Position numbers and translations under genes: made by a program
Source of the DNA: Clostridium sp. AM49-4BH
Lineage (GTDB): Bacteria; Bacillota; Clostridia; Lachnospirales; Lachnospiraceae
DNA length: 64,000 nt
Reading direction: 5' to 3'
Assembly (NCBI RefSeq): GCF_003478335.1
Contig: NZ_QUFB01000004.1
Location: 48,372 to 112,371 of the forward strand
Notes under the pieces: model-generated
The model's input: only the letters and a program-made list of their open reading frames with translations
Database searches by the model: none
Told to the model about the DNA's origin: nothing
In this document: one piece after another, positions 34,208 through 42,552 of the stretch
Position numbering within the stretch: the stretch's first letter is position 1
Layout: each line of letters opens with the position of its first letter

Positions 34208-35614
34208 ATGGCAGAGAAGAAACCATTGAAGATTACGGAGACCGTACTTCGTGATGCGCATCAGTCTCTGATTGCTACTCGTATGACAACAGAGCAGATG
34301 CTTCCGATTGTTGATAAAATGGATAAGATTGGATACCATGCAGTAGAGTGCTGGGGTGGAGCTACATTTGATGCATCCCTTCGCTTTTTGAAAGAGGATC
34401 CATGGGAGAGACTTCGTAAGTTAAGAGACGGCTTTAAGAATACAAAGCTTCAGATGTTATTCCGTGGACAGAATATTCTTGGTTACAATCATTATGCAGA
34501 TGATGTGGTAGAGTATTTTGTACAGAAATCTATCGCAAACGGTATTGATATTATCCGTATTTTTGACTGCTTGAATGACCTTCGCAACTTGGAGACAGCG
34601 GTAAAGGCTGCTAACAAAGAGAATGGTCATGCGCAGATCGCATTGTCTTATACATTGGGTGATGCATATACATTAGATTACTGGAAAGACATGGCTAAAC
34701 GTATCGAGGATATGGGTGCAAAGTCACTTTGTATCAAAGATATGGCTGGTCTGCTTGTTCCTACAAAGGCTACAGAGCTTGTACAGGCATTGAAAGAGTC
34801 TGTAGAGATTCCGATCGACCTGCATACACATTATACTTCCGGTGTGGCTTCTATGACTTATATGAAGGCAGTAGAGGCAGGCTGTGACATCATAGATACG
34901 GCGATCAGCCCATTCTCTATGGGAACCAGTCAGCCGGCAACCGAGGTTATGGTTGAGGCATTCAAGGGTACTGAGTATGATACCGGTCTGGATCAGGCAA
35001 AACTTGCTGAGATTGCTGATTACTTCCGTCCAATGCGTGAAGATGCATTGAAGAGTGGTTTGATGAATACAAAAGTACTTGGCGTTAATATTCAGACACT
35101 TCGTTATCAGGTTCCTGGTGGAATGCTTAGTAACTTGGTATCCCAGTTGAAAGAGATGGGACAGGAAGATAAATATGAGCAGGTATTAGAGGAAGTGCCA
35201 AGAGTACGTAAAGATTTTGGTGAGCCTCCTTTGGTTACACCTTCTTCACAGATCGTTGGTACACAGGCAGTGCTTAACGTAGTGTCCGGTGAGCGTTATA
35301 AGATGGTAACCAAAGAGTCTAAAAAGCTTCTGTCCGGTCAGTTTGGCCAAACAGTTAAGCCGTTTAATCCGGAAGTACAGAAGAAATGTATTGGCGATGA
35401 GAAGCCGATCACATGCCGTCCGGCAGATCTGATCAAGCCACAGCTTGCAGATATTGAGAAGGAAATGGCACAGTACAAGCAGCAGGATGAAGATGTGTTG
35501 TCTTATGCATTGTTCCCACAGGTTGCTACTGAGTTCTTCAAATACCGTGAGGCACAGCAGAATAAAGTAGATGCAAGTGCTGCAGACACAGAGACAAAGG
35601 CTTATCCGGTATAA
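34208..35614 (+). CDS. Oxaloacetate decarboxylase alpha / transcarboxylase 5S-type carboxyltransferase
   Basis: 468 residues of the pyruvate-carboxyltransferase TIM-barrel family. The metal and substrate motifs TVLRDAHQSL, ECWGGATFDASLRFL, LFRGQN, CIKDMAGLL and DLHTHYTSG are present. It lacks the biotin domain that full OadA proteins have, so it must use the separate carrier. The second carboxyltransferase in this operon, it would carboxylate pyruvate or decarboxylate oxaloacetate. A terminator hairpin follows. Confidence 0.93.
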   Translation: MAEKKPLKITETVLRDAHQSLIATRMTTEQMLPIVDKMDKIGYHAVECWGGATFDASLRFLKEDPWERLRKLRDGFKNTKLQMLFRGQNILGYNHYADDVVEYFVQKSIANGIDIIRIFDCLNDLRNLETAVKAANKENGHAQIALSYTLGDAYTLDYWKDMAKRIEDMGAKSLCIKDMAGLLVPTKATELVQALKESVEIPIDLHTHYTSGVASMTYMKAVEAGCDIIDTAISPFSMGTSQPATEVMVEAFKGTEYDTGLDQAKLAEIADYFRPMREDALKSGLMNTKVLGVNIQTLRYQVPGGMLSNLVSQLKEMGQEDKYEQVLEEVPRVRKDFGEPPLVTPSSQIVGTQAVLNVVSGERYKMVTKESKKLLSGQFGQTVKPFNPEVQKKCIGDEKPITCRPADLIKPQLADIEKEMAQYKQQDEDVLSYALFPQVATEFFKYREAQQNKVDASAADTETKAYPV

Positions 35615-35637
35615 TTGATTTAAAAGATTAAAGTTGC

Positions 35638-35690
35638 GCTTGAGGTGATTTCTATCTGTGTAGGATAGAAATTGTCTCAAGCATTTTCTC
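35638..35690 (+). terminator. Terminator of the decarboxylase operon
   Basis: GCTTGAG...CTATC pairs with GATAG...CTCAAGC across a 7-base loop (arms end at 35682), followed by ATTTTCTC. Confidence 0.8.
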
Positions 35691-35773
35691 TATACAGGAC
35701 TTTTTATTCCTGAAGATCGAGAATATCAAATAATATTCCGTGGGGATGCGGTTGAAAATGGAGGATGGACACA

Positions 35774-36130
35774 ATGGAAAGTAATGCGATAGAAGAGAGA
35801 GTTGAATTATCTATGCTGTATGACTTTTATGGTGCCTTGTTGAAAGAAAATCAGCAAAGAATGTTTGAAGCGTGCATCTTGGATGACTATGGTTACACAG
35901 AGATAGCGGAGGAAGAGGGGATTTCAAGACAGGGCGTATACGATGCGATCAAGCGTGCTTCGAAGCAATTACGGGAATATGAGCAGAAACTTGGCCTTGT
36001 GGCACGTTTTCAACGTCATAAGGCACAGGTAAAACAGGTACAGAAAGAATTGGAAGCCAAAGGTTTATCTGGTGATGAGGAGCAATGGAAGACGTTGTTC
36101 ACGCTGTTAGAGGAGATCACATCAGAATAG
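35774..36130 (+). CDS. ylxM: YlxM-like DNA-binding protein, SRP-associated
   Basis: 118-residue helix-turn-helix protein like sigma region 4: MLYDFYGALLKENQQRMFEACILDDYGYTEIAEEEGISRQGVYDAIKRASKQLREYEQKLGL. YlxM genes normally sit directly before ffh; here a secreted-protein gene lies between. The ATG at 35774 is preferred, 8 bases after GGAGG; an in-frame ATG lies three codons upstream. Role is linked to signal recognition particle function in known family members. Confidence 0.9.
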   Translation: MESNAIEERVELSMLYDFYGALLKENQQRMFEACILDDYGYTEIAEEEGISRQGVYDAIKRASKQLREYEQKLGLVARFQRHKAQVKQVQKELEAKGLSGDEEQWKTLFTLLEEITSE

Positions 36131-36200
36131 GGATCACATATATCTGGCTGGGATTATATTAGAGCCCGGGATATAGATTTTAGTTATTGTGAGGATACGG

Positions 36201-36229
36201 TTGCATTAGCTGACATATTTTAGTATAGT
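36201..36229 (+). promoter_or_regulatory. Promoter of the secreted Ig-like protein gene
   Basis: TTGCAT 36201-36206, 17-base spacer, TATAGT 36224-36229. The ~115-base leader includes an inverted repeat GTATCTGC/GCAGATAC. Confidence 0.55.
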
Positions 36230-36349
36230 TATTACAAAGCAGTTTGGCAGTAGGATTCTGTCAGCCTTTAAGTTTGTATCTGCTTTAGAATATCAGGCAG
36301 ATACGAAGCGTATGAAAATGATTGTTTTAAAAGAATAGGAGGGTGAAGT

Positions 36350-37384
36350 ATGAAAAAAACATCAAGAGTATTAGCAATACTGTTAGCATTGGCACTTATT
36401 GTAGGGATGGTACCATTTAGTACGAAAGACGTTTCGGCGGCAACTGATGAGAGCTATATGTTAGAGGCATCCGGAGCAGCTACGGCAGGAGTGCCGATCG
36501 AGGCAACATTTACGATGCAGAGCAGTGGCGTGGCTCAGTTTGCAATTGCTGTAGCAACGCAATGTAATGTAACATATTCATTCCGTAATAGTGCGGGAGA
36601 GACAGTATATGGACCAAAGACTTTTTTGGAGTCAGATTCCCAGTGGAGTTCAACAGGAAGTTATCCTGCATTTGCATTTGCAGTGAATGTGCCGCAGGGA
36701 ACATATACCATTTCTGTAACTTTTGACGTTGATCAGTTGGCTTATGCAGTTCTTGGACAGCCTGATCTGACATCTACGCCGACACCGACGCCGAAGTTGG
36801 CTCCAACCATTGACTCTAAGACGTTGACGATCACAAAGGGATTTAAGGATCAAATAAAGATCTTAAATGCAGGTGGTGCTAGGATTACTTATAAGTCCAG
36901 CAACGCAAAGGTTGCAGCAGTGAACAGCAAGGGTAAGGTGACAGCTAAGAAGAAAGGTACAGCGACGATCACGGTAAAGACGTCTACCGGTTTTACGATT
37001 CCTTGCAAGGTAATTGTAAAAGATAATGTATATACGGTACGGAAAGTTGCTGTGAGTGCATTGCCGGCAGGAAGTTTTGGCGTGAATGTATATAAGATGT
37101 CTTATGACAAGAAAGGCAACCTTGTCTTAAAAGCCAGAATGTTAAATAACCGTGGTTACAAGGCAAAATATTTGAAGAATTTTAAGATTACGGTAAAAAA
37201 CGGCAAAGGAAAGAAAATTGGCGTATATTCAGCTAAGAAATTAACGATCAATTTGAAATCCGGTAAATCTAAGGCATATACCTTTAAGATCAAGAAATCC
37301 AAGCTGAAAATTAAAAAAACACAGGATCTGCGTAATGCCTCTTATCCGAAGTCAACCGGAAAGTACTATTATACGTATCGATAA
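36350..37384 (+). CDS. Secreted protein with BIG2 Ig-like domain and Lys-rich C-terminus
   Basis: 344 residues: signal peptide (1-31, cut after VSAA), an unassigned beta-rich domain (35-140), a TPTPTPK linker, a BIG2 domain near 150-225 (ITYKSSNAKVAAVNSKGKVTAKKKGTATITVK) and a C-terminal domain very rich in Lys (KIKKSKLKIKKTQ). Probably surface-bound or secreted; strongly basic. It has its own promoter and terminator and splits the normal ylxM-ffh pair, so it looks like an insertion into a housekeeping cluster. Confidence 0.88.
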   Translation: MKKTSRVLAILLALALIVGMVPFSTKDVSAATDESYMLEASGAATAGVPIEATFTMQSSGVAQFAIAVATQCNVTYSFRNSAGETVYGPKTFLESDSQWSSTGSYPAFAFAVNVPQGTYTISVTFDVDQLAYAVLGQPDLTSTPTPTPKLAPTIDSKTLTITKGFKDQIKILNAGGARITYKSSNAKVAAVNSKGKVTAKKKGTATITVKTSTGFTIPCKVIVKDNVYTVRKVAVSALPAGSFGVNVYKMSYDKKGNLVLKARMLNNRGYKAKYLKNFKITVKNGKGKKIGVYSAKKLTINLKSGKSKAYTFKIKKSKLKIKKTQDLRNASYPKSTGKYYYTYR

Positions 37385-37429
37385 TAGCAGTATTTGTGTC
37401 GCCGGACAATGATAATAGATTTTAACTTT

Positions 37430-37470
37430 AGAAAAACTTTGTCAAGAAAAATGCTTGACAAAGTTTTTCT
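37430..37470 (+). terminator. Strong terminator containing the -35 of the ffh promoter
   Basis: Perfect 17-bp stem (37430-37446 with 37454-37470), 7-base loop, with A-tract and T-tract in the arms so it could work both ways. The 3' arm includes TTGACA at 37455-37460. Confidence 0.85.
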
Positions 37471-37483
37471 GGTTCGTTATACT
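37455..37483 (+). promoter_or_regulatory. Consensus promoter of the ffh-rpsP-khpA cluster
   Basis: TTGACA (37455-37460), exactly 17 bases, TATACT (37478-37483). It is almost perfect and lies 33 bases ahead of the ffh start. Confidence 0.85.
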
Positions 37484-37515
37484 ATGACTTGTGTTTGACA
37501 AAGAGGAGGTTATTT

Positions 37516-38861
37516 ATGGCATTCGATTTGACAGAAAAATTACAAAATGTTTTTAAAAACCTTCGAAGCAAAGGTCGTTTGACCGAGGAGGATGTAAAGG
37601 CAGCACTTAAGGAAGTCAAGATGGCTTTGTTAGAAGCTGATGTAACTTCAAGGTTGTTAAGAACTTTGTGAAAAAAGTGCAGGAACGCGCAGTTGGACAA
37701 GATGTTCTAAACAGCTTGACACCGGGCCAGATGGTCGTGAAGCTGGTAAATGAGGAGCTTGTCGCATTGATGGGAAGCGAGACGACAGAGATCGCACTCC
37801 GACCTTCCAATGAAATAACAGTACTGCTGATGTGTGGTCTGCAAGGTGCCGGTAAGACGACAACAACGGCGAAGATAGCCGGAAAGCTTAAGAAAAAAGG
37901 CAGAAAGCCTTTGCTTGTAGCATGTGATGTGTATCGTCCGGCAGCGATCGACCAGTTAAAGATCAATGGTGAGAAACAGGATGTGGAAGTTTTTGCCATG
38001 GGGACAAATCATAAACCGGTTGATATTGCGAAAGCAGCGATGGAGCATGCATCTAAGAATGGATTGAATGTGGTGATCTTGGATACAGCGGGTCGACTTC
38101 ATGTGGATGAAGATATGATGGCTGAGCTGCAGGAGATTCAAGCGGGTGTTGCCGTGGATCAGAAGATTCTGGTCGTTGATGCGATGACCGGTCAGGATGC
38201 GGTAAATGTAGCATCTACGTTTAATGAAAAGATCGGTATTGATGGTGTGATCCTGACGAAGTTAGATGGTGACACGCGAGGTGGTGCTGCACTTTCTATC
38301 AAGGAAGTTACCGGGTGTCCGATCCTATTTGTTGGTATGGGCGAGAAGCTTTCGGATCTGGAACAGTTTCATCCGGATCGTATGGCATCGCGTATATTGG
38401 GAATGGGTGATGTGCTAACCTTGATCGAGAAGGCAGAGGCTGAGATCGATCAGGATAAAGCCAAAGAGATGGAGAAAAAATTCCGTAAAGCGGAATTTGA
38501 TTTCAATGATTTCCTGGATCAGTTAGCCCAGATGAAGAAGATGGGTGGTATTCAAAGTATTTTGAGTATGCTGCCCGGTATGGGGCTTCCGGCTGATCTG
38601 AATATAGATGATGATGTGTTTAAGAGCACAGAGGCGATCATATATTCAATGACTCGCGAAGAGCGTGGTAATCCCGCTATCATCAATCCGTCACGCAAAC
38701 GTCGTATTGCGAAAGGCGCAGGAGTTGATATTTCAGAAGTTAATAAGCTGATCAAGCAGTTTGAGCAATCCAAAAAGATGATGAAGCAGATGTCCGGTAT
38801 GATGGGCGGTAAAGGCAAACGTCGTCGTGGAGGCATGCCAAAGTTGCCATTTGGCTTTTAA
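37516..38861 (+). CDS. ffh: Signal recognition particle GTPase Ffh, frameshifted near its start
   Basis: SRP54 homologue: N domain (MAFDLTEKLQNVFKNLRSKGRLTEEDVKAALKEVKMALLEADV), G domain with GLQGAGKTTTTAK near residue 110, DTAGR, TKLDGDTRGG, and a Met-rich M domain ending KMMKQMSGMMGGKGKRR. The frame breaks at 37644-37645: restoring one A gives ADVNFKVVKNFVKKVQE and a 448-residue protein. Because ffh is essential in nearly all bacteria, a consensus error is far more likely than a real mutation. Start 37516 has AGGAGGT upstream. Confidence 0.95.
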
Positions 38862-38894
38862 CGATATAAATGTAGATTTAAGGAGGTGAAAATC

Positions 38895-39140
38895 GTGGCA
38901 GTAAAGATTAGATTAAGAAGAATGGGTAAGAAGAAAGCACCTTTCTATAGAGTAGTTGTAGCTGATTCCCGTTCTCCAAGAGATGGAAAGTTCATCGAGG
39001 AGATTGGTACTTACGATCCTAATCAGGACCCTAGTGTATTCAAATTTGATGAGGAAGCAGCAAAGAAGTGGTTAGCAAATGGTGCTAAGCCAACTGAGAC
39101 AGTAGGCAAGCTTTTGAAGCAGGCTGGAATCACAGAGTAA
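38895..39140 (+). CDS. rpsP: Ribosomal protein S16
   Basis: 81 residues: [25 protein letters not shown] then [13 protein letters not shown], the bS16 signature. The GTG at 38895 is the start, six bases after AAGGAGGTG. It follows ffh by 33 bases and is followed by khpA. Confidence 0.98.
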   Translation: MAVKIRLRRMGKKKAPFYRVVVADSRSPRDGKFIEEIGTYDPNQDPSVFKFDEEAAKKWLANGAKPTETVGKLLKQAGITE

Positions 39141-39166
39141 TTCTTGTACACGGGGAGGTTTCAGGT

Positions 39167-39397
39167 ATGAGAGAATTGGTAGAGGTTCTTGCACAGTCCC
39201 TTGTTGACCACCCTGAAGAGGTCACCGTTCAGGAGACTGAGAAAGATAACGAGATTCTGTTAGAGCTCAAAGTAGCTCAAGAAGATATGGGCAAAGTTAT
39301 TGGAAAGCAGGGCCGTATTGCTAAGGCAATCCGTGCTGTTGTCAAGGCTGCCGCTTCTAAGACAGACAAAAAGGTTATCGTGGAAATTGGTCAGTAA
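39167..39397 (+). CDS. khpA: KH-domain RNA-binding protein KhpA
   Basis: 76 residues with a single KH domain: LVEVLAQSLVDHPEEV, then the GxxG loop in GKVIGKQGRIAKAIRAVVKAAA. KhpA works with KhpB/Jag in post-transcriptional control of cell division and envelope genes. Its position between rpsP and rimM is the standard Firmicutes order. Confidence 0.96.
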   Translation: MRELVEVLAQSLVDHPEEVTVQETEKDNEILLELKVAQEDMGKVIGKQGRIAKAIRAVVKAAASKTDKKVIVEIGQ

Positions 39398-39408
39398 ACT
39401 GACTGTTT

Positions 39409-39434
39409 ACGCCTGTAGCTTATGCTATGGGCGT
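39409..39434 (+). terminator. Hairpin after khpA
   Basis: ACGCC-TGT-AGC / GCT-ATG-GGCGT with a TTAT loop, followed by TTATTTCTTT. Probable intrinsic terminator or attenuator. Confidence 0.55.
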
Positions 39435-39440
39435 TTATTT

Positions 39441-39530
39441 CTTTATAGGAAACTGCTCACAATGTGGTGCTATGCCACCAAGAATTGCTTTAGCAATTCT
39501 TGCAAAGCAAAATGCTGGCTTTGCTTTTTT
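39441..39530 (+). repeat. Dispersed intergenic repeat, copy 2, with terminal hairpin and T run
   Basis: Opens CTTTATAGGAAACTGCTC and ends with GCAAAGC/GCTTTGC (39502-39508, 39518-39524) plus TTTTTT, like the copies at 4091 and 42412. The middle differs and holds two more perfect hairpins (GTGG/CCAC and AAGAATTGC/GCAATTCTT). It probably terminates or attenuates before rimM. Confidence 0.65.
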
Positions 39531-39544
39531 ATTGGAGGATAAAA

Positions 39545-40048
39545 ATGGAAGATATGTTTCGCGTTGGCGTAATCGCTAATACACATGGTATTCGTGGGGA
39601 AGTCAAAGTGTATCCTACGACAGATGATGTGACACGTTACAAAAAATTAAAAGAAGTTTTATTAGATACCGGAAAAGAATATAAGACCTTAGAAATTGCA
39701 TCGACACGATTTTTTAAGAATCTCGTGATCGTGAAGTTCAAAGGGATTGATAATATTAATGATATTGAACAATACAAAGGCCACGATCTATATGTCACGC
39801 GTGAAAATGCAATCCCATTGGAAGAGGGAGAATATTATCTGGCAGACATTATAGACGCCAAGGTTGTTACGGAAGAGGGAGAAGATTTTGGCATTTTGAA
39901 AGATGTCCTGGAAACAGGAGCCAATCTTGTATACGTTGTCGAACACGAGGGGAAAGAAGTACTGCTTCCTGTTATACCGGAATGTGTTAAAAACGTCGAT
40001 GTCTCCGCTAGGATCGTAACGGTACATATTATGAAAGGATTAGTGTAA
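39545..40048 (+). CDS. rimM: 16S rRNA processing protein RimM
   Basis: 167 residues: N-terminal FRVGVIANTHGIRGEVKVYPTTDD, then PRC-barrel region EGEYYLADIIDAKVVTEEGEDFGILKDVLETGANLVYVV and LLPVIPECVKNVDV. It assists 30S maturation around the S19/S13 site. Start 39545 follows GGAGGATAAAA. trmD follows after nine bases. Confidence 0.97.
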   Translation: MEDMFRVGVIANTHGIRGEVKVYPTTDDVTRYKKLKEVLLDTGKEYKTLEIASTRFFKNLVIVKFKGIDNINDIEQYKGHDLYVTRENAIPLEEGEYYLADIIDAKVVTEEGEDFGILKDVLETGANLVYVVEHEGKEVLLPVIPECVKNVDVSARIVTVHIMKGLV

Positions 40049-40057
40049 AAAACAAAT

Positions 40058-40807
40058 ATGAATTATCATGTAATGACATTATTTCCGGATATGATCACCA
40101 ATGCGATGTCAGAGAGCATTACCGGCAGAGCATTAAAAGCAGGCTATTTGGCGCTGGAAGCTGTCAATATTCGAGATTTTGCGGATAATAAACACAACAG
40201 GGTAGACGATTATCCATACGGCGGGGGCGCCGGAATGGTTATGCAGGCAGAACCGGTATACCGCTGTTATGAGGATATTATGACAAGGATCCGGGAGCAG
40301 GGCGGATCAGCAGCTGCGAAGGTGATCTATCTGACACCGCAGGGAAAGGTCTTTGACCAGCAGATGGCAAAAGAGTATGCCAAAGAGGAAGATCTGATCT
40401 TTCTGTGTGGTCATTATGAAGGGATAGACGAACGCGTGTTGGAACGGATCGTTACAGATTATGTTTCCATTGGAGATTACGTATTAACCGGTGGGGAACT
40501 TCCGGCATTAGTGATGATGGATACGATCTCCAGATTGGTTCCGGGTGTACTAAACAATGATATGTCGGCAGAAACAGAATCTTTCTCGGAAGGGTTGTTA
40601 GAATACCCACAGTATACAAGACCGGCAATATGGAGAGATGAAGCGGTTCCAGAGGTGTTACTGTCGGGCCATCATAAGAAATTGCAGGAATGGTATCGAC
40701 GTGAGTCGGTCATTCGGACAGCTAAGCGGCGTCCGGATATGTTAATGCAGGCACAGTTATCAGAAGAGGAAAAGGAATTGGCAGAGCAATATGCAGACTT
40801 GGAATAA
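40058..40807 (+). CDS. trmD: tRNA (guanine-37-N1)-methyltransferase TrmD
   Basis: 249 residues with the SPOUT trefoil-knot features YHVMTLFPDMI, NKHNRVDDYPYGGGAGMVMQAEP, FLCGHYEGIDERV and SIGDYVLTGGELPALVMMD. Uses S-adenosylmethionine to methylate G37 next to the anticodon, preventing frameshifts. The gene is weakly supplied with an RBS. rplS, the usual next gene, is absent; the end overlaps apbE by 17 bases. Confidence 0.98.
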   Translation: MNYHVMTLFPDMITNAMSESITGRALKAGYLALEAVNIRDFADNKHNRVDDYPYGGGAGMVMQAEPVYRCYEDIMTRIREQGGSAAAKVIYLTPQGKVFDQQMAKEYAKEEDLIFLCGHYEGIDERVLERIVTDYVSIGDYVLTGGELPALVMMDTISRLVPGVLNNDMSAETESFSEGLLEYPQYTRPAIWRDEAVPEVLLSGHHKKLQEWYRRESVIRTAKRRPDMLMQAQLSEEEKELAEQYADLE

Positions 40808-41984
40808 AAGACGCTTGATAAATACGTTAGCTATTTTTATAATAGCCGGAGTTATGGTGTATCTGATCGGGAGTGGTCATTTGCCGCGGAAGCAGCAGAA
40901 TGAGACCAAGAATATACAAGGATTTGCGTTTGATACGACCTATCAGATCACGATCTATCAAGGCGGCACGAAAAAGACACTGCAAAAGTGTGTGTCGGAA
41001 TGTAGTTCCTACGAAAATGTGATCAGTCGGACGAAGGAAACCAGTACTGTGTACCGGATCAATGCTTTGTCAAAGAAGTATGAGGAGCTTCTTCCGGGCA
41101 AATTGTGTCAGTCTTTGCAAAAAGGACAAACGATCATGTTGTCTAAACAGCAGAGAACAGAGTATGAGACGAAACTGAAGCAGGCATTGCCGGAAGCGTA
41201 CACAGAGCTTGCTTGCCATGTTAGTTCCGATGGAAGCATATCTTTTCAGGTAAATGATACGCTGCAAAAACTGGTGAATTATTCGTTCAAATATGGTAAA
41301 CTGTCTAAAGGATGTTTTACGATGGGAATAGAGCCTGTTAGCAGCTTATGGGATTTTTCGACAGATCAGCCAACTGTGCCACAGGACGCGGAGATTCGCA
41401 AGGCGCTGACCTATGTGGGAGATGAGCATATTCGTTTGCATAATGATCGATTATCGTTTTTGGTGCCCGGCACCGGCATTGAATTTGGAGGAATCGCCAA
41501 AGGATATATAGCAGACCGCTTAAAAGATCTGTTGCGTCAGGATGGTGTGACATCAGCATTGATCGATCTGGGTGGAAATATATTATGTTTGGGCAATAAA
41601 CCGGATGGAACTGCGTTTCGGATCGGAGTCAGACAACCGTTTTCAGATCGGGATGCAGTAATTGATACCGTAGCAGTGAAGGATCTCTCTGTGGTATCTT
41701 CCGGTATTTATGAGAGATGTTTTAAGCAGAACGGAAAATTCTATCATCATATATTGGATCCGTCTACCGGTTACCCGGTGGATAATACGTTGATGGCGGT
41801 GACAATACTTTCAAAAGCATCTGTAGATGGAGATGGATTGTCTACCACTTGTTTCGGCTTAGGTTTGGAGAAAGGGATGGAATTGATCGACTCTTTGGAC
41901 AATGTCGAAGCGGTGTTTGTGACAAAGGATGAAAAAATGCATTATTCCAAGGGCTATGCGAAGTATCGTGCCACGCAGAAATAA
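40791..41984 (+). CDS. apbE: FAD:protein FMN transferase (ApbE)
   Basis: 397 residues: an N-terminal membrane anchor (INTLAIFIIAGVMVYLIG), FDTTYQITIY, GGIAKGYIADRLKDLL, SALIDLGGNILCLG, HHILDPSTGYP and DGLSTTCFGLGLEKG. ApbE attaches FMN to threonines of flavoproteins such as Rnf/Nqr subunits outside the cytoplasm. Compared with typical ApbE, about 60 extra residues (AYTEL...VSSDGSISF region) lie before the FAD site. No Rnf genes are in the window. Translational overlap with trmD is unusual. Confidence 0.92.
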   Translation: MQTWNKRRLINTLAIFIIAGVMVYLIGSGHLPRKQQNETKNIQGFAFDTTYQITIYQGGTKKTLQKCVSECSSYENVISRTKETSTVYRINALSKKYEELLPGKLCQSLQKGQTIMLSKQQRTEYETKLKQALPEAYTELACHVSSDGSISFQVNDTLQKLVNYSFKYGKLSKGCFTMGIEPVSSLWDFSTDQPTVPQDAEIRKALTYVGDEHIRLHNDRLSFLVPGTGIEFGGIAKGYIADRLKDLLRQDGVTSALIDLGGNILCLGNKPDGTAFRIGVRQPFSDRDAVIDTVAVKDLSVVSSGIYERCFKQNGKFYHHILDPSTGYPVDNTLMAVTILSKASVDGDGLSTTCFGLGLEKGMELIDSLDNVEAVFVTKDEKMHYSKGYAKYRATQK

Positions 41985-42001
41985 TGCGGAAAGGGGTCAT
42001 A

Positions 42002-42358
42002 ATGGAAGAAAATGGTTACACGAAAGCTCCGCAGGAGGGATATTATGTGCCGGAGGAGCCAAACCCGGGAATGGCAGTAGCCGGAATGATCTGTGGTATT
42101 TTATCGATCGTGTTATGTTGTTGCTCGCAGTATATCACATTGATTCTGGCCGTTGTAGGATTGGGATTATCCGGTTATGTACTGGCAAAGCAAAAGGCTG
42201 GTACCGGGATGGCAATTGCCGGGCTCGTATGCTCGATCTTTGGATTGCTTATTTCGGTTTGTCTGATCATCGTAAGTTTGTTTTTTGTGGCAAATCAGAA
42301 CACTATTTTGAAGGAGATACAGCGGCTTTCAGCATTGTCTGGTTCTTTGAAGATATAA
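42002..42358 (+). CDS. DUF4190-type small membrane protein
   Basis: 118 residues. Pro/Glu-rich cytoplasmic N-terminus, then GMAVAGMICGILSIVLCCCSQYITLILAVVGLGLSGYVLAKQK, a hinge and a second helix pair AIAGLVCSIFGLLISV. This glycine-rich four-segment pattern is that of DUF4190. Function unknown. The ATG at 42002 lies after GGAAAGGGG. A terminator follows. Confidence 0.8.
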   Translation: MEENGYTKAPQEGYYVPEEPNPGMAVAGMICGILSIVLCCCSQYITLILAVVGLGLSGYVLAKQKAGTGMAIAGLVCSIFGLLISVCLIIVSLFFVANQNTILKEIQRLSALSGSLKI

Positions 42359-42382
42359 ACATATATGGATAACAGTATGAAA

Positions 42383-42410
42383 GGCAGTGTATGAATGCAC
42401 TGTCTTTTTT
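42383..42410 (+). terminator. Intrinsic terminator after the DUF4190 gene
   Basis: GGCAGTG (42383-42389) pairs with CACTGTC (42398-42404), then six T. Confidence 0.75.
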
Positions 42411-42411
42411 G

Positions 42412-42480
42412 GTATAGAAAATTGCTGTTGTATAGCGTGACAAAAGCAAGCGCTGGCTTTGCTTATTTGTGGCATATTCT
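42412..42480 (+). repeat. Dispersed intergenic repeat, copy 3
   Basis: Closely matches the copy at 4091-4160: TATAGAAAATTGCTGTTG, TAGCGTGACAAAAGCAA, GCGCTGGCTTTGCTT and GGCATA in the same order. It lies between the DUF4190 terminator and spoIVA. Confidence 0.7.
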
Positions 42481-42552
42481 GTTGTGCCGGTGCATAGATT
42501 GTGGTAGAAACCTTAGAGTAGCATGGCATATATTATGGAAGGGGAATGCCTG

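Noticed and set aside
36650..37384. Lys-rich C-terminus of the secreted protein as a frameshift artefact
   Set aside because: The frame is continuous from the BIG2 domain to the stop, keeps regular beta-strand-like spacing of Val/Ile/Tyr, and no other frame is better.
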